Source: an uncultured Cloacibacillus sp.
Lineage (GTDB): Bacteria > Synergistota > Synergistia > Synergistales > Synergistaceae
DNA length: 7,447 bases
Assembly (NCBI GenBank): GCA_900544635.1
Contig: UQVV01000087.1
Coordinates: 1-7,447 of the forward strand
Direction: 5' to 3'
The translations under genes were made by a program, and so were the position numbers. Position 1 is the first letter of the stretch. Every line of letters starts with the position of its first letter. The notes beneath the pieces were generated by a model that was not told the DNA's origin, did not search any database, and was given only the letters and a program-made list of their open reading frames with translations. Of this stretch, positions 1 through 6,015 are shown one piece after another.

Positions 1-456
1 GTTGAGCGCGCCTAAATCTGGATAGCGGAACAGAAGGCCGTGGACGAGCGTGCCGCTCCAGTGGCCCGGCGCGGGGTGGACGACGAGCCCCGCGGGCTTG
101 TCCACGACTATTACATCCTCGTCGTCGTAGACCACCTCGAAAGGCACGTCCTGCGGTTCGAGGTCCAGCGTCTCCGCGGGCGGTACGACGACGCCGAGCG
201 CGTCTCCCTCAGCGACCTTGACCGAGGGCTTTATGCGCCGCTCCGGCGTCAGCTTCGCGTTGCCCTCTTTGATGAGCTTCTGCGCGTAGCCGCGGCTGAT
301 GCCCATGAGGCGGGAGAGCGCGAAATCGAGCCTGTGGCCGTCGAGCTCCGCGCCTATCGCAAATTCCTGAAAAGAAGAGGGAGCGGACTCGCGCCCCTCC
401 CCCTCTTCCTCAAGGCAGTTGTTTATTGAAAGTTCTTCGTTATTTTCCGACGACAT
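1..456 (-). CDS. rluD: RluA/RluD-family 23S rRNA pseudouridine synthase, N-terminal part (runs off the left edge)
   Basis: The minus strand is open from an ATG at 454-456 to the window edge, giving 152 residues. Residues 1-32 are an acidic, poorly conserved leader. Residues about 33-92 form an S4 RNA-binding domain (LDGHRLDFALSRL, then SRGYAQKLIKEGNAKL). From about residue 103 the synthase domain begins, with the family signature VVDKPAGLVVHPAPG at 117-131. The catalytic aspartate segment (HRLD) would lie beyond the edge and cannot be checked. Family members isomerise uridines in large-subunit rRNA, and RluD acts on the helix 69 loop. The exact target here is inferred, because RluA, RluC and RluD relatives share this layout. 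The start overlaps the last 17 nt of ileS and has no clear Shine-Dalgarno motif, so expression probably depends on translational coupling to ileS. No other in-frame ATG precedes the S4 domain, which supports this start. Confidence 0.9.
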   Translation of the reverse strand, partial: MSSENNEELSINNCLEEEGEGRESAPSSFQEFAIGAELDGHRLDFALSRLMGISRGYAQKLIKEGNAKLTPERRIKPSVKVAEGDALGVVVPPAETLDLEPQDVPFEVVYDDEDVIVVDKPAGLVVHPAPGHWSGTLVHGLLFRYPDLGALN

Positions 457-3220
457 CGGCGCAGCGGTCGCAGATACCCTTTTCAGCGACTTCGTGGCGG
501 TGCTTCCAGCAGCGCGGGCATTTTTCGTCTTTCGACTTGCTGACGCCGACGGTTAGCCCCGTCGTCTCGTCTTCATAGACGTTCTCCGCGCCGGAAATTT
601 CGTCGACGACATGGCAGCCCGATACTATGAGGATGTTCTCCCACGTCTCGTCGCTTATCCTGCCCGCGAGCGGCTTGTAGTAGTCGCTGAGCTTCACCTG
701 CACGCTGGCGTCAAGCGGATGTCCGATGATGCCCTTGCCGCGCGCCGCCTCAAGGCCGCGCAGCACGCCCTGGCGCGCCATGAGCAGAAGGTCCCACTCC
801 TCCTCAACGGCGGGGTCGATACCCTCTGCGAGCGGCTCGGGCCAGTCGGCGAGCAGGACGCTCTTCGCAAGCGTCGGGTCCATCTCGCGCATCTTCTGCC
901 AAATCTCTTCCGCAGTGAACGAAAGGACGGGCGACATCATCTGCGTGATGGTCTCGAGCACCTGCCACATGACGGTGCGTATCGAGCGGCGGCTCTTCGC
1001 GTGCTCCGCGTCGGCGTAGAGCTTGTCCTTGCTCACGTCGATATAGAACGACGACAGCTCGTTGTCGCAGAACTGGTGGATAAGCGTCATCGGCTGATGG
1101 AACTCGTAATCGTCGAATCCAGCCGTCACGCGCGAACGCAGGCGCTCGAGCTTGAGCAGTATGTACTGGTCGACCGGCGCGAGCTCGTCGTGCGGCAGCA
1201 TGTCCTCGGCGGGATTGAAGCCCGCGAGGTTCGCGAGCAGGAAGCGCGCCGTGTTGCGGATTCTGCGGTAGGATTCTATAAGGTTGCGGAATATCTCTTC
1301 CGAGATGCGCACGTCGCCGCGGTAGTCGGACGAGGCGACCCAGAGGCGCAGAATGTCCGCGCCGTTCTTTTCGATAATCTTTTCCGGCTTCATGACGTTG
1401 CCGAGGGACTTCGACATCTTCTGTCCGTCGGGACCCATGATGAACCCGTGCGTCAGGACCATCCTGTAGGGGGCCGTGCCGCGCGTCGCGACGCTGTTTA
1501 AGAGCGACGTCTGGAACCATCCGCGGTGCTGGTCGCTGCCCTCGAGGTAGAGGTCGGCGGGCCAGCTGAGGTCCTCCCAGTTGTCAAGGACGGCGGAGTG
1601 GCTCGTGCCGGAGTCGAACCACACGTCCATGATGTCGGAGTCCTTGCGCAGGTGCTTGCTTCCGCACTTCGGGCATACCGCAAGGTCGCCGACGAGCTCT
1701 TCGGGCGTCATCGTCCACCAGCAGTCGCTGCCGTGCTCGCGCACCTTCTCCGCTACGCGGCGCACGCGGTCGCCCGTGAGGATGACCTCGCCGCAGTCCT
1801 CGCAGTAGAAGGCCGGTATCGGAACGCCCCACGTGCGCTGGCGGCTGATGCACCAGTCGGAGCGGTCGCGGACCATGTTCGTGATGCGGTCCTTGCCCCA
1901 GTCGGGAATCCATTTAACCTCGTCGATGCACTTGAGCGCCTGGTCGCGGAATTCCGAGACGGCGACGAACCACTGGTCGGTGGCGCGGAAGATGACCGGC
2001 TTCTTGCAGCGCCAGCAGTGCGGGTATGAGTGCGTGATTTTCAGTTTTCCGAGCAGGCGGCGCGATTCTTCGAGAAGCTCGAATACCTTCTTCTCGCCCT
2101 CTGCGAGCGACATGCCGCCGAAAATCGGAGTGTCGGCGTAATAATGTCCCGTCGGGTCTACGGGGTTGTAGACCTCTATGCCGTAGCGGACGCCCGTCTC
2201 ATAGTCGTCGCTTCCGTGGCCCGGGGCGGTGTGGACGCATCCGGTACCGGAGTCGAGCGTGACGTAGTCGGCGAGCACGAACGGAACGGCTCTGTCGTAG
2301 AACGGGTGCTTCGCGAGCGAAAGCTCAAGCTGCTGTCCTTTACAGACGAGGATGGGCTCGCCGAGCTCAAGCCCCGTCGCCTTCTCCACCTCGGCCTTGA
2401 GACCGACTGCGATGAGATAGACCTTGCCGCCGCACTCGTAGAAGCCGTAATCGTAGCGCGGATGCACTGCGACCGCCATCGACGCGGGAAGCGTCCAGGG
2501 CGTCGTCGTCCAGATTATGACGTTGACGTCCTTTCCGGCGAGCTCGGGGAAGACCTTCGCGGCGTCGGTGTACTCGTAAGCGACGAAGATAGAGGGCGAA
2601 GTCTCGTCTCCGTACTCGATTTCCGCCGCGGCGAGCGCCGTCTGGCAGTCGGTGCACCAGTAGATCGCCTTGCGTCCCTTGTAGACGAGCCCCTTGTCCA
2701 CCATTTCGGCGAGGCCTTCGAGCTCCGTCGCCTCGAACGCCGGGACGAGCGTCATGTACGGATGCTCCCAGTCGCCGATGACGCCGAGGCGCTTAAACTG
2801 CCCCGTCTGTACATCGGCGAACGAACGCGCGTAGGCGGCGCACTTCTGGCGCAGCTCGACGGGCGAGATTTCGTCCTTGCCGACGTTCAGCTCCTTGAGA
2901 ACCTTGAGCTCGATGGGGAGCCCGTGCGTGTCGTAGCCCGGGACGTATGGCGTGAAGTACCCGCGCTGCCATTTATACTTAACTATGAAGTCCTTGAGAA
3001 TCTTGTTCGTCGCGGTTCCGATATGGATGCTCGCGTTCGCGTAGGGCGGCCCGTCGTGAAGGATGAAAGAGGGCTTGTCCTTGTTCTTTTTCTTCAGCTC
3101 GCCGTAAACGTCGATGTCGTACCAGAATTTCAGAAATTCCGGCTCCCTCTGCGACAGATTCGCGCGCATCGGGAAATCCGTCTTGGGCAGGAACAGCGTG
3201 TCCTTATAGTCGTTCGCCAT
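440..3220 (-). CDS. ileS: Isoleucyl-tRNA synthetase, bacterial type
   Basis: A class I aminoacyl-tRNA synthetase that charges tRNA-Ile in the cytoplasm. At 926 residues it is close to the usual bacterial length (E. coli 938). In order: the HIGH-type ATP motif as HIGT (66-69, within PPYANASIHIGTATNKILKD); an editing (CP1) domain with TTTPWTLP (238-245) and GTGCVHTAPGHGSDDY (325-340), which hydrolyses Val-tRNA-Ile; WFDSG (534-538); KMSKS (601-605); an anticodon-binding helical region (about 685-830); and a C-terminal zinc knuckle with C901, C904, C917 and C920. Internal Cys pairs C189/C192 with C402/C405, and C473/C476 with C516/C519, probably bind further zinc ions. The frame is open upstream to 3433, but the ATG at 3220 is chosen because GGAGG lies 7 nt before it and the protein then begins with the normal MANDYKDTLFLPKTDFPMRA leader. 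It lies upstream of an rluD-like gene, overlapping it by 17 nt. No lspA gene follows directly, unlike in many proteobacteria. Confidence 0.97.
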   Translation of the reverse strand: MANDYKDTLFLPKTDFPMRANLSQREPEFLKFWYDIDVYGELKKKNKDKPSFILHDGPPYANASIHIGTATNKILKDFIVKYKWQRGYFTPYVPGYDTHGLPIELKVLKELNVGKDEISPVELRQKCAAYARSFADVQTGQFKRLGVIGDWEHPYMTLVPAFEATELEGLAEMVDKGLVYKGRKAIYWCTDCQTALAAAEIEYGDETSPSIFVAYEYTDAAKVFPELAGKDVNVIIWTTTPWTLPASMAVAVHPRYDYGFYECGGKVYLIAVGLKAEVEKATGLELGEPILVCKGQQLELSLAKHPFYDRAVPFVLADYVTLDSGTGCVHTAPGHGSDDYETGVRYGIEVYNPVDPTGHYYADTPIFGGMSLAEGEKKVFELLEESRRLLGKLKITHSYPHCWRCKKPVIFRATDQWFVAVSEFRDQALKCIDEVKWIPDWGKDRITNMVRDRSDWCISRQRTWGVPIPAFYCEDCGEVILTGDRVRRVAEKVREHGSDCWWTMTPEELVGDLAVCPKCGSKHLRKDSDIMDVWFDSGTSHSAVLDNWEDLSWPADLYLEGSDQHRGWFQTSLLNSVATRGTAPYRMVLTHGFIMGPDGQKMSKSLGNVMKPEKIIEKNGADILRLWVASSDYRGDVRISEEIFRNLIESYRRIRNTARFLLANLAGFNPAEDMLPHDELAPVDQYILLKLERLRSRVTAGFDDYEFHQPMTLIHQFCDNELSSFYIDVSKDKLYADAEHAKSRRSIRTVMWQVLETITQMMSPVLSFTAEEIWQKMREMDPTLAKSVLLADWPEPLAEGIDPAVEEEWDLLLMARQGVLRGLEAARGKGIIGHPLDASVQVKLSDYYKPLAGRISDETWENILIVSGCHVVDEISGAENVYEDETTGLTVGVSKSKDEKCPRCWKHRHEVAEKGICDRCADVVGK

Positions 3221-3227
3221 AAAAAAA

Positions 3228-3232
3228 CCTCC
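3228..3232 (-). promoter_or_regulatory. Ribosome binding site of ileS
   Basis: GGAGG on the minus strand lies 7 nt (a run of T) before the ATG at 3220. It selects that start over the longer open frame that begins at 3433. Confidence 0.85.
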
Positions 3233-3245
3233 GTCTAAAGAGAAT

Positions 3246-3265
3246 GGAATCCGCGGCGGGACTCC
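3246..3265 (-). promoter_or_regulatory. Stem-loop in the ileS 5' leader
   Basis: On the minus strand, GGAGTCC and GGATTCC can pair into a 7-bp stem (one G-U pair) around the 6-nt loop CGCCGC. It sits about 13 nt before the ribosome binding site, inside the predicted leader. It has no following U-tract, so it is not an intrinsic terminator. I see no T-box signature (the conserved GGUGGNACCGCG element) in this short leader. A regulatory role is only possible; it may be an mRNA-stabilising hairpin or chance in a GC-rich region. Confidence 0.4.
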
Positions 3266-3283
3266 ACAATATACAACTTTGTT

Positions 3284-3312
3284 ATTATAGCGAAACGCGG
3301 ACAAATATACAA
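3284..3312 (-). promoter_or_regulatory. Predicted sigma70 promoter of ileS (-rluD)
   Basis: On the minus strand the -35 box TTGTAT (3307-3312) and the perfect -10 box TATAAT (3284-3289) are separated by exactly 17 nt. Transcription would start near 3277, giving a leader of about 57 nt. The promoter is divergent from that of dgkA about 70 bp away. Confidence 0.75.
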
Positions 3313-3360
3313 ACGCGGCGGCGGGCGGCGCGCTTATTTTTTCCGCGGCGGCAAATATAC
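3293..3360. repeat. Short direct repeats in the ileS/dgkA divergent promoter region
   Basis: CAAATATAC occurs twice (3302-3310 and 3352-3360), each copy just after a GCGG-containing run. AAACGCGG also occurs twice (3293-3300 and 3311-3318), flanking part of the ileS -35 region. These words lie between the two divergent promoters. They could be binding sites for a shared regulator or nucleoid protein, but they are short and the region is rich in simple GCGG words, so chance is a real alternative. Confidence 0.4.
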
Positions 3361-3382
3361 CCATCGGACGCGCGCCGGCCTT

Positions 3383-3391
3383 TGCTATAAT
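3383..3391 (+). promoter_or_regulatory. Predicted extended -10 promoter of dgkA
   Basis: TGC directly followed by TATAAT (3386-3391) forms an extended -10 element. The -35 region is poor (TCGGAC at 3364-3369 with a 16-nt spacer is the best match), as is usual for extended -10 promoters. Transcription would start near 3398, about 27 nt before the chosen TTG start of dgkA. This argues against using the GTG at 3398 as the start codon. Confidence 0.65.
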
Positions 3392-3411
3392 TAGCGCGTG
3401 GCTTTGGCTTC

Positions 3412-3416
3412 GGAGG
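3412..3416 (+). promoter_or_regulatory. Ribosome binding site that sets a TTG start for dgkA
   Basis: GGAGG lies 8 nt before the in-frame TTG at 3425-3427. The upstream in-frame GTG at 3398 coincides with the predicted transcription start and has no ribosome binding site, so the TTG is preferred. Confidence 0.75.
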
Positions 3417-3424
3417 TGCGGACG

Positions 3425-3781
3425 TTGGAGCAATGGAAAAACGGCAATCTATTCAATAAGACGCTCTACTCGCTGAACGGGCTGCGCGTTTCGTTCATGA
3501 CGGAGAAGGCCGTGCGCAACGAATTTCTCGCGACGGCGGGCTTCGTCGCGCTCGCGCTGTTTTGCGGCTGCGATTTCGACGACGTGTTTCTCGTGTTCCT
3601 CGCGTCGCTCGCCCCCATCGTCGTCGAGCTTATCAACACGGCGGTCGAGCGCCGCATAGACACGAATGACGGCCCGGCCTTCCGCGAGGACGTGCGCATA
3701 CAGAAGGACACGCTCTCCGCCGCAGTCTTCCTCAGCCTTTTCATAGCCTACGGCCTCTGTCTGAAAATCATATTTTTTTAA
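3425..3781 (+). CDS. dgkA: Diacylglycerol/undecaprenol kinase, DgkA family
   Basis: A small integral membrane kinase. Family members phosphorylate diacylglycerol (proteobacterial type) or undecaprenol (Firmicute type) at the inner membrane with ATP. The predicted protein has 118 residues (E. coli 122). It has a basic amphipathic N-terminal segment (SLNGLRVSFMTEKAVRNE, 17-33) and three hydrophobic spans (about 36-49, 53-73 and 97-117). The catalytic signature VELINTAVE is at 67-75; E68, N71 and E75 correspond to E69, N72 and E76 of the E. coli enzyme. KD at 94-95 before LSAAV matches the E. coli KDMGSAAV segment. The substrate (lipid or undecaprenol) cannot be decided from the sequence. It is read alone from its own extended -10 promoter, divergent from ileS, and ends at a bidirectional terminator. 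The start is TTG, chosen by ribosome binding site spacing. Confidence 0.93.
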   Translation: MEQWKNGNLFNKTLYSLNGLRVSFMTEKAVRNEFLATAGFVALALFCGCDFDDVFLVFLASLAPIVVELINTAVERRIDTNDGPAFREDVRIQKDTLSAAVFLSLFIAYGLCLKIIFF

Positions 3782-3815
3782 GCGGCCGGCGTTATTGAAG
3801 CGCGGATAAAAATAT

Positions 3816-3853
3816 GCCGCTCCGGATATTTTCGCCCGGAACGGCCTGTTTTT
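3816..3853. terminator. Bidirectional intrinsic terminator between dgkA and rluB
   Basis: Arms at 3816-3825 and 3836-3845 pair in a 10-bp GC-rich stem with one mismatch and a 10-nt AT-rich loop. On the plus strand the stem is followed by a T run (3849-3853), serving dgkA. On the minus strand it is followed by ATATTTTTAT (complement of about 3806-3815), serving the operon that ends with rluB. The convergent gene arrangement fits this dual use. The remaining bases of the 105-bp gap hold nothing else I recognise. Confidence 0.8.
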
Positions 3854-3886
3854 GCTTTGCCTGAGGAACCGTACATATGTGCTTCG

Positions 3887-4618
3887 CTATACGGTCTTCC
3901 CCTCTTTGATATACCGCCAGAGCGTTTCGCGGTCTACGGATATAAATTCGCCGGCTGGCAGAGTTTTGAGCGTCAGTTTGCCTATTTTGCGGCGCAGCAG
4001 ACGGCGCACGTCGTTGCCAAGCGCGCGCGCCATGAGGCGGATTTCGCGCTTTATCCCCTCGCCCAGGACGACCTCGAACCAGCACTGCATAGGATTGCGC
4101 GCGAGGCGGCGCACCGAGAGCGGCTTGAGGAACGTACCCTCCGCATCGACGCCCTTCGTCCACTGTATCAGCGTAGGCTCGTCCATCGGGCGGCGAAGCT
4201 CCACCTCGTAGGTCTTCGTGAAGCCGTTGCGCGGATGTATCAGCTCCTGCGAGAACATTCCGTCGTTCGTCAGGATTATCAGCCCTTCGCTGTCGCGGTC
4301 GAGCCGCCCTACGGGAAAGAGGCGCAGGCGGTCCATAGACGGCGGCAGAATGTCTATGACGGTGCGCTCGCGCGAGTCCTCGACCGCGGATAGCACGCCC
4401 TTCGGCTTGTTGAAGATGAGGTACGTCGGTTCCACCGGAGAGAGCTCGCGTCCGTCGAGCTCCACGACGTCGCCGGGCGCGACCTGCCGCCCGGGCTCCG
4501 TCACCGTCTCGCCGTTTATGCGCACGCGCCCCGCCGTTATAAATTCCTCGACCTTGCGCCGCGCGCCCACGCCGCACATCGCGAGGTATCTGTTGAGCCG
4601 TATCGTTCCCTCACTCAT
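3887..4618 (-). CDS. rluB: RsuA/RluB/RluE/RluF-family rRNA pseudouridine synthase
   Basis: 243 residues. An N-terminal S4 RNA-binding domain (about 5-52: IRLNRYLAMCGVGARRKVEE, then RVRINGE) precedes the synthase fold. YLIFNKPKGVLS (67-78) and the catalytic GRLDRDSEGL (104-113, nucleophile D107) are clear, followed by KTYEV (135-139) and the C-terminal EGIKREIRLM (187-196), a variant of the usual EGRNRQVRRM. Family members convert a specific rRNA uridine to pseudouridine. RluB (23S rRNA) is the usual partner of scpAB operons, but RsuA-like specificity cannot be excluded. The ATG at 4618 overlaps the scpB stop by 8 nt, with GGAGG 12 nt upstream. The frame stays open upstream inside scpB, but that extension is a low-complexity basic stretch antagonistic to the conserved start and is not used. 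This is the last gene of the operon, ending before the bidirectional terminator. Confidence 0.93.
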   Translation of the reverse strand: MSEGTIRLNRYLAMCGVGARRKVEEFITAGRVRINGETVTEPGRQVAPGDVVELDGRELSPVEPTYLIFNKPKGVLSAVEDSRERTVIDILPPSMDRLRLFPVGRLDRDSEGLIILTNDGMFSQELIHPRNGFTKTYEVELRRPMDEPTLIQWTKGVDAEGTFLKPLSVRRLARNPMQCWFEVVLGEGIKREIRLMARALGNDVRRLLRRKIGKLTLKTLPAGEFISVDRETLWRYIKEGKTV

Positions 4619-5240
4619 CGCCGTTCGTCTCCTCCGTCGTTCCTTCTTCCGGCGCGCCGTTTTCCGGCTCCGCCTCGTCCGTCCCGTCGTCCTCGTACTC
4701 TCCGCGAAGCTCTTCAAGCGTCGGGAGCGCGCTTATGCTAGAAAGGCCGAATATTTCGAGAAATTTGTTCGTCGTGCGGTAGCGGCGCATGGATTTTTTG
4801 CGGCTGTCGCTGCGCGGCCTGTCTATGAGGCCGTTTTTCAGCAGCGTCTCGACGACGCGGTCGCAGCGCACGGAGCGGATTTCCTCTATCTCCGACATCG
4901 TTATCGGCTGATTGTAGGCGATGACGGAAAGCGTTTCGAGCGCCGCGCGCGACAGCCTGATGCGCTGCGTCGAAAGGAAGGCCGCGAAGCTTTCGACCGT
5001 GTCCGCCAGGTCGGGCGCGGTCGCCATCTGCCAGCCGCCGCCCAGATGCAGCAGCGTTATGCCGCGTCCCTTCGCGTACTGCGCGCGCAGCGTCTTTATC
5101 GCGGCTTCGGCGCGTTCCGCGGAAATTCCGAGATGCGCCGCTATCGTCTCCGCCGCCACCGGCTGCGGCGAGACGAAAAGCAACGCCTCCACCTGCCGCT
5201 CTATCAGCCCGAGCGAGTAATTTTCATCAACAGGCGGCAA
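4611..5240 (-). CDS. scpB: Segregation and condensation protein B
   Basis: ScpB is the winged-helix (kite) subunit of the SMC-ScpAB condensin, which compacts and segregates the chromosome; it dimerises and binds the middle of ScpA. The protein has 209 residues. A first winged helix lies at about 12-80 (IERQVEALLFVSPQPV) and a second at about 94-165, with the family signature LSRAALETLSVIAYNQPITMSEIEEIR split over 97-122 and RTTNKFLEIFGL near 155-166. The usual GRP turn before the TT motif is replaced by a basic stretch (RSDSRKKSMRR). Residues from about 178 onward form a strongly acidic tail. I prefer the TTG at 5240 as start, because GGAGG (5249-5253) lies 8 nt upstream. The GTG at 5249 overlaps that motif and the TTG at 5246 is only 2 nt from it. 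This start overlaps scpA by 14 nt. Confidence 0.92.
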   Translation of the reverse strand: MPPVDENYSLGLIERQVEALLFVSPQPVAAETIAAHLGISAERAEAAIKTLRAQYAKGRGITLLHLGGGWQMATAPDLADTVESFAAFLSTQRIRLSRAALETLSVIAYNQPITMSEIEEIRSVRCDRVVETLLKNGLIDRPRSDSRKKSMRRYRTTNKFLEIFGLSSISALPTLEELRGEYEDDGTDEAEPENGAPEEGTTEETNGDE

Positions 5241-6015
5241 TTTCAACACCTCCGAGCGTCTCCGGCTGGATTATATGGACCATGCCGAGGCGCGAAAGCT
5301 CGAGCAGCGCAAGCAGCGTCACGATAAGCGTCTTTTTGCTGCGCTCTGCGAGCAGCTCGCCGAGCGGCAGCCTGCGCCCCGCGACTATGCGCATAAGCTC
5401 GTCCATGCGTTCTTCTATCTGGCGTTCCTCGGGGACAGCGTCCGGGATTTCGTCCCAGAGCATCGTATCCTCGTCGTACTGCGCCGCGGCGCGGCTTTCT
5501 TCGATGCGCGCCTCCAGCTCCCACCATTTAGAGGCGAGCATCTCAAGGTCGCCTATGTCATAATAATAGTTATCCTCTTCGTCCGTCACGCGCAGGAAGC
5601 AGCGCTCGCGCTCCTCCTTCGCGGCCGCGAGCCAGCGCGCCGCCGCCCTGTACGGACGGTAGCGGTTCATGATGAACGCAAGCTCTTCCTCCGATACGAA
5701 ATCGTCTTCCTCGGGAAGAATTTCGTCCGGCGCGGGCGCACGGTCGGGAAAGAGCGAATCCACCTTGCGCAGCAACAGACGGCTCGCGAAGGAGAAAAAG
5801 TCGGCGAGCTCGTTCAGCGTCGCCCCCTTCGCGCGCACAAGGAAATCTATATACTGCGTGACCAGCTCCGTCAGGTTAAGCTTCACCGCGTCCATCTCGC
5901 GCGACTCCACGAGATGGCAGAGCAGGTCGAGCGGTCCGGAGAAGCTGCCGAGGTGAACCTCGAAGCCGGCCTCGCTGCGCCCTTCCGGCGCGGACGCCGC
6001 ATTACCTTCCGCCAA
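5227..6015 (-). CDS. scpA: Segregation and condensation protein A
   Basis: ScpA is the kleisin that bridges the two heads of the SMC dimer and recruits ScpB. The protein has 262 residues, a normal length. The N-terminal kleisin domain starts with FEVHLGSFSGPLDLLCHLVE (18-37) and continues through LNLTELVTQYIDFL (46-59) and FFSFASRLLLRKVDSLFP (73-90). A charged, acidic middle (about 97-195) is the expected ScpB-binding linker. The C-terminal winged helix that contacts the SMC head is at about 198-260 (KKTLIVTLLALLELSRLGMVHIIQ at 227-250). The start is TTG at 6015, with GGAGG (6022-6026) 6 nt upstream. No ATG or GTG precedes the conserved region. It overlaps the upstream Nif3-like gene by 14 nt and scpB downstream by 14 nt. 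Confidence 0.93.
   Translation of the reverse strand: MAEGNAASAPEGRSEAGFEVHLGSFSGPLDLLCHLVESREMDAVKLNLTELVTQYIDFLVRAKGATLNELADFFSFASRLLLRKVDSLFPDRAPAPDEILPEEDDFVSEEELAFIMNRYRPYRAAARWLAAAKEERERCFLRVTDEEDNYYYDIGDLEMLASKWWELEARIEESRAAAQYDEDTMLWDEIPDAVPEERQIEERMDELMRIVAGRRLPLGELLAERSKKTLIVTLLALLELSRLGMVHIIQPETLGGVEIAAC
5249..5253 (-). promoter_or_regulatory. Ribosome binding site inside scpA that sets the scpB start
   Basis: GGAGG on the minus strand is 8 nt before TTG 5240. It physically overlaps the alternative GTG at 5249, which rules that codon out as the start served by this site. Confidence 0.7.

Noticed and set aside
40..429. A 129-codon plus-strand frame at the left edge
   Set aside because: The minus strand here encodes a recognisable S4 plus pseudouridine synthase N-terminus, so this frame is its shadow.
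611..1501. A 296-codon plus-strand frame antisense to the 3' half of ileS
   Set aside because: Same reason: low-complexity R/L/V/H-rich translation with no domain, no ribosome binding site logic, and full overlap with ileS.
2030..3238. A 402-codon open frame on the plus strand, antisense to ileS
   Set aside because: It lies entirely opposite clear ileS coding sequence, its translation is rich in R, V, L, E and D without recognisable domains, and long antisense frames are expected opposite GC-rich genes.
3221..3424. A T-box or other riboswitch before ileS
   Set aside because: The leader from the predicted promoter is too short and I find no conserved T-box element or antiterminator/terminator pair with a U-tract.
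3221..3433. The upstream extension of ileS to 3433
   Set aside because: It would run through the ileS promoter and leader and lacks conservation with IleRS; GGAGG and the conserved N-terminus place the start at 3220.
4619..4717. The N-terminal extension of the rluB frame
   Set aside because: It lies within scpB, is a basic low-complexity peptide, and the ATG at 4618 gives the normal S4 start.
4218..5327. A 369-codon plus-strand frame opposite rluB, scpB and scpA
   Set aside because: It crosses three well-supported genes on the other strand and its arginine- and serine-rich translation resembles no family.
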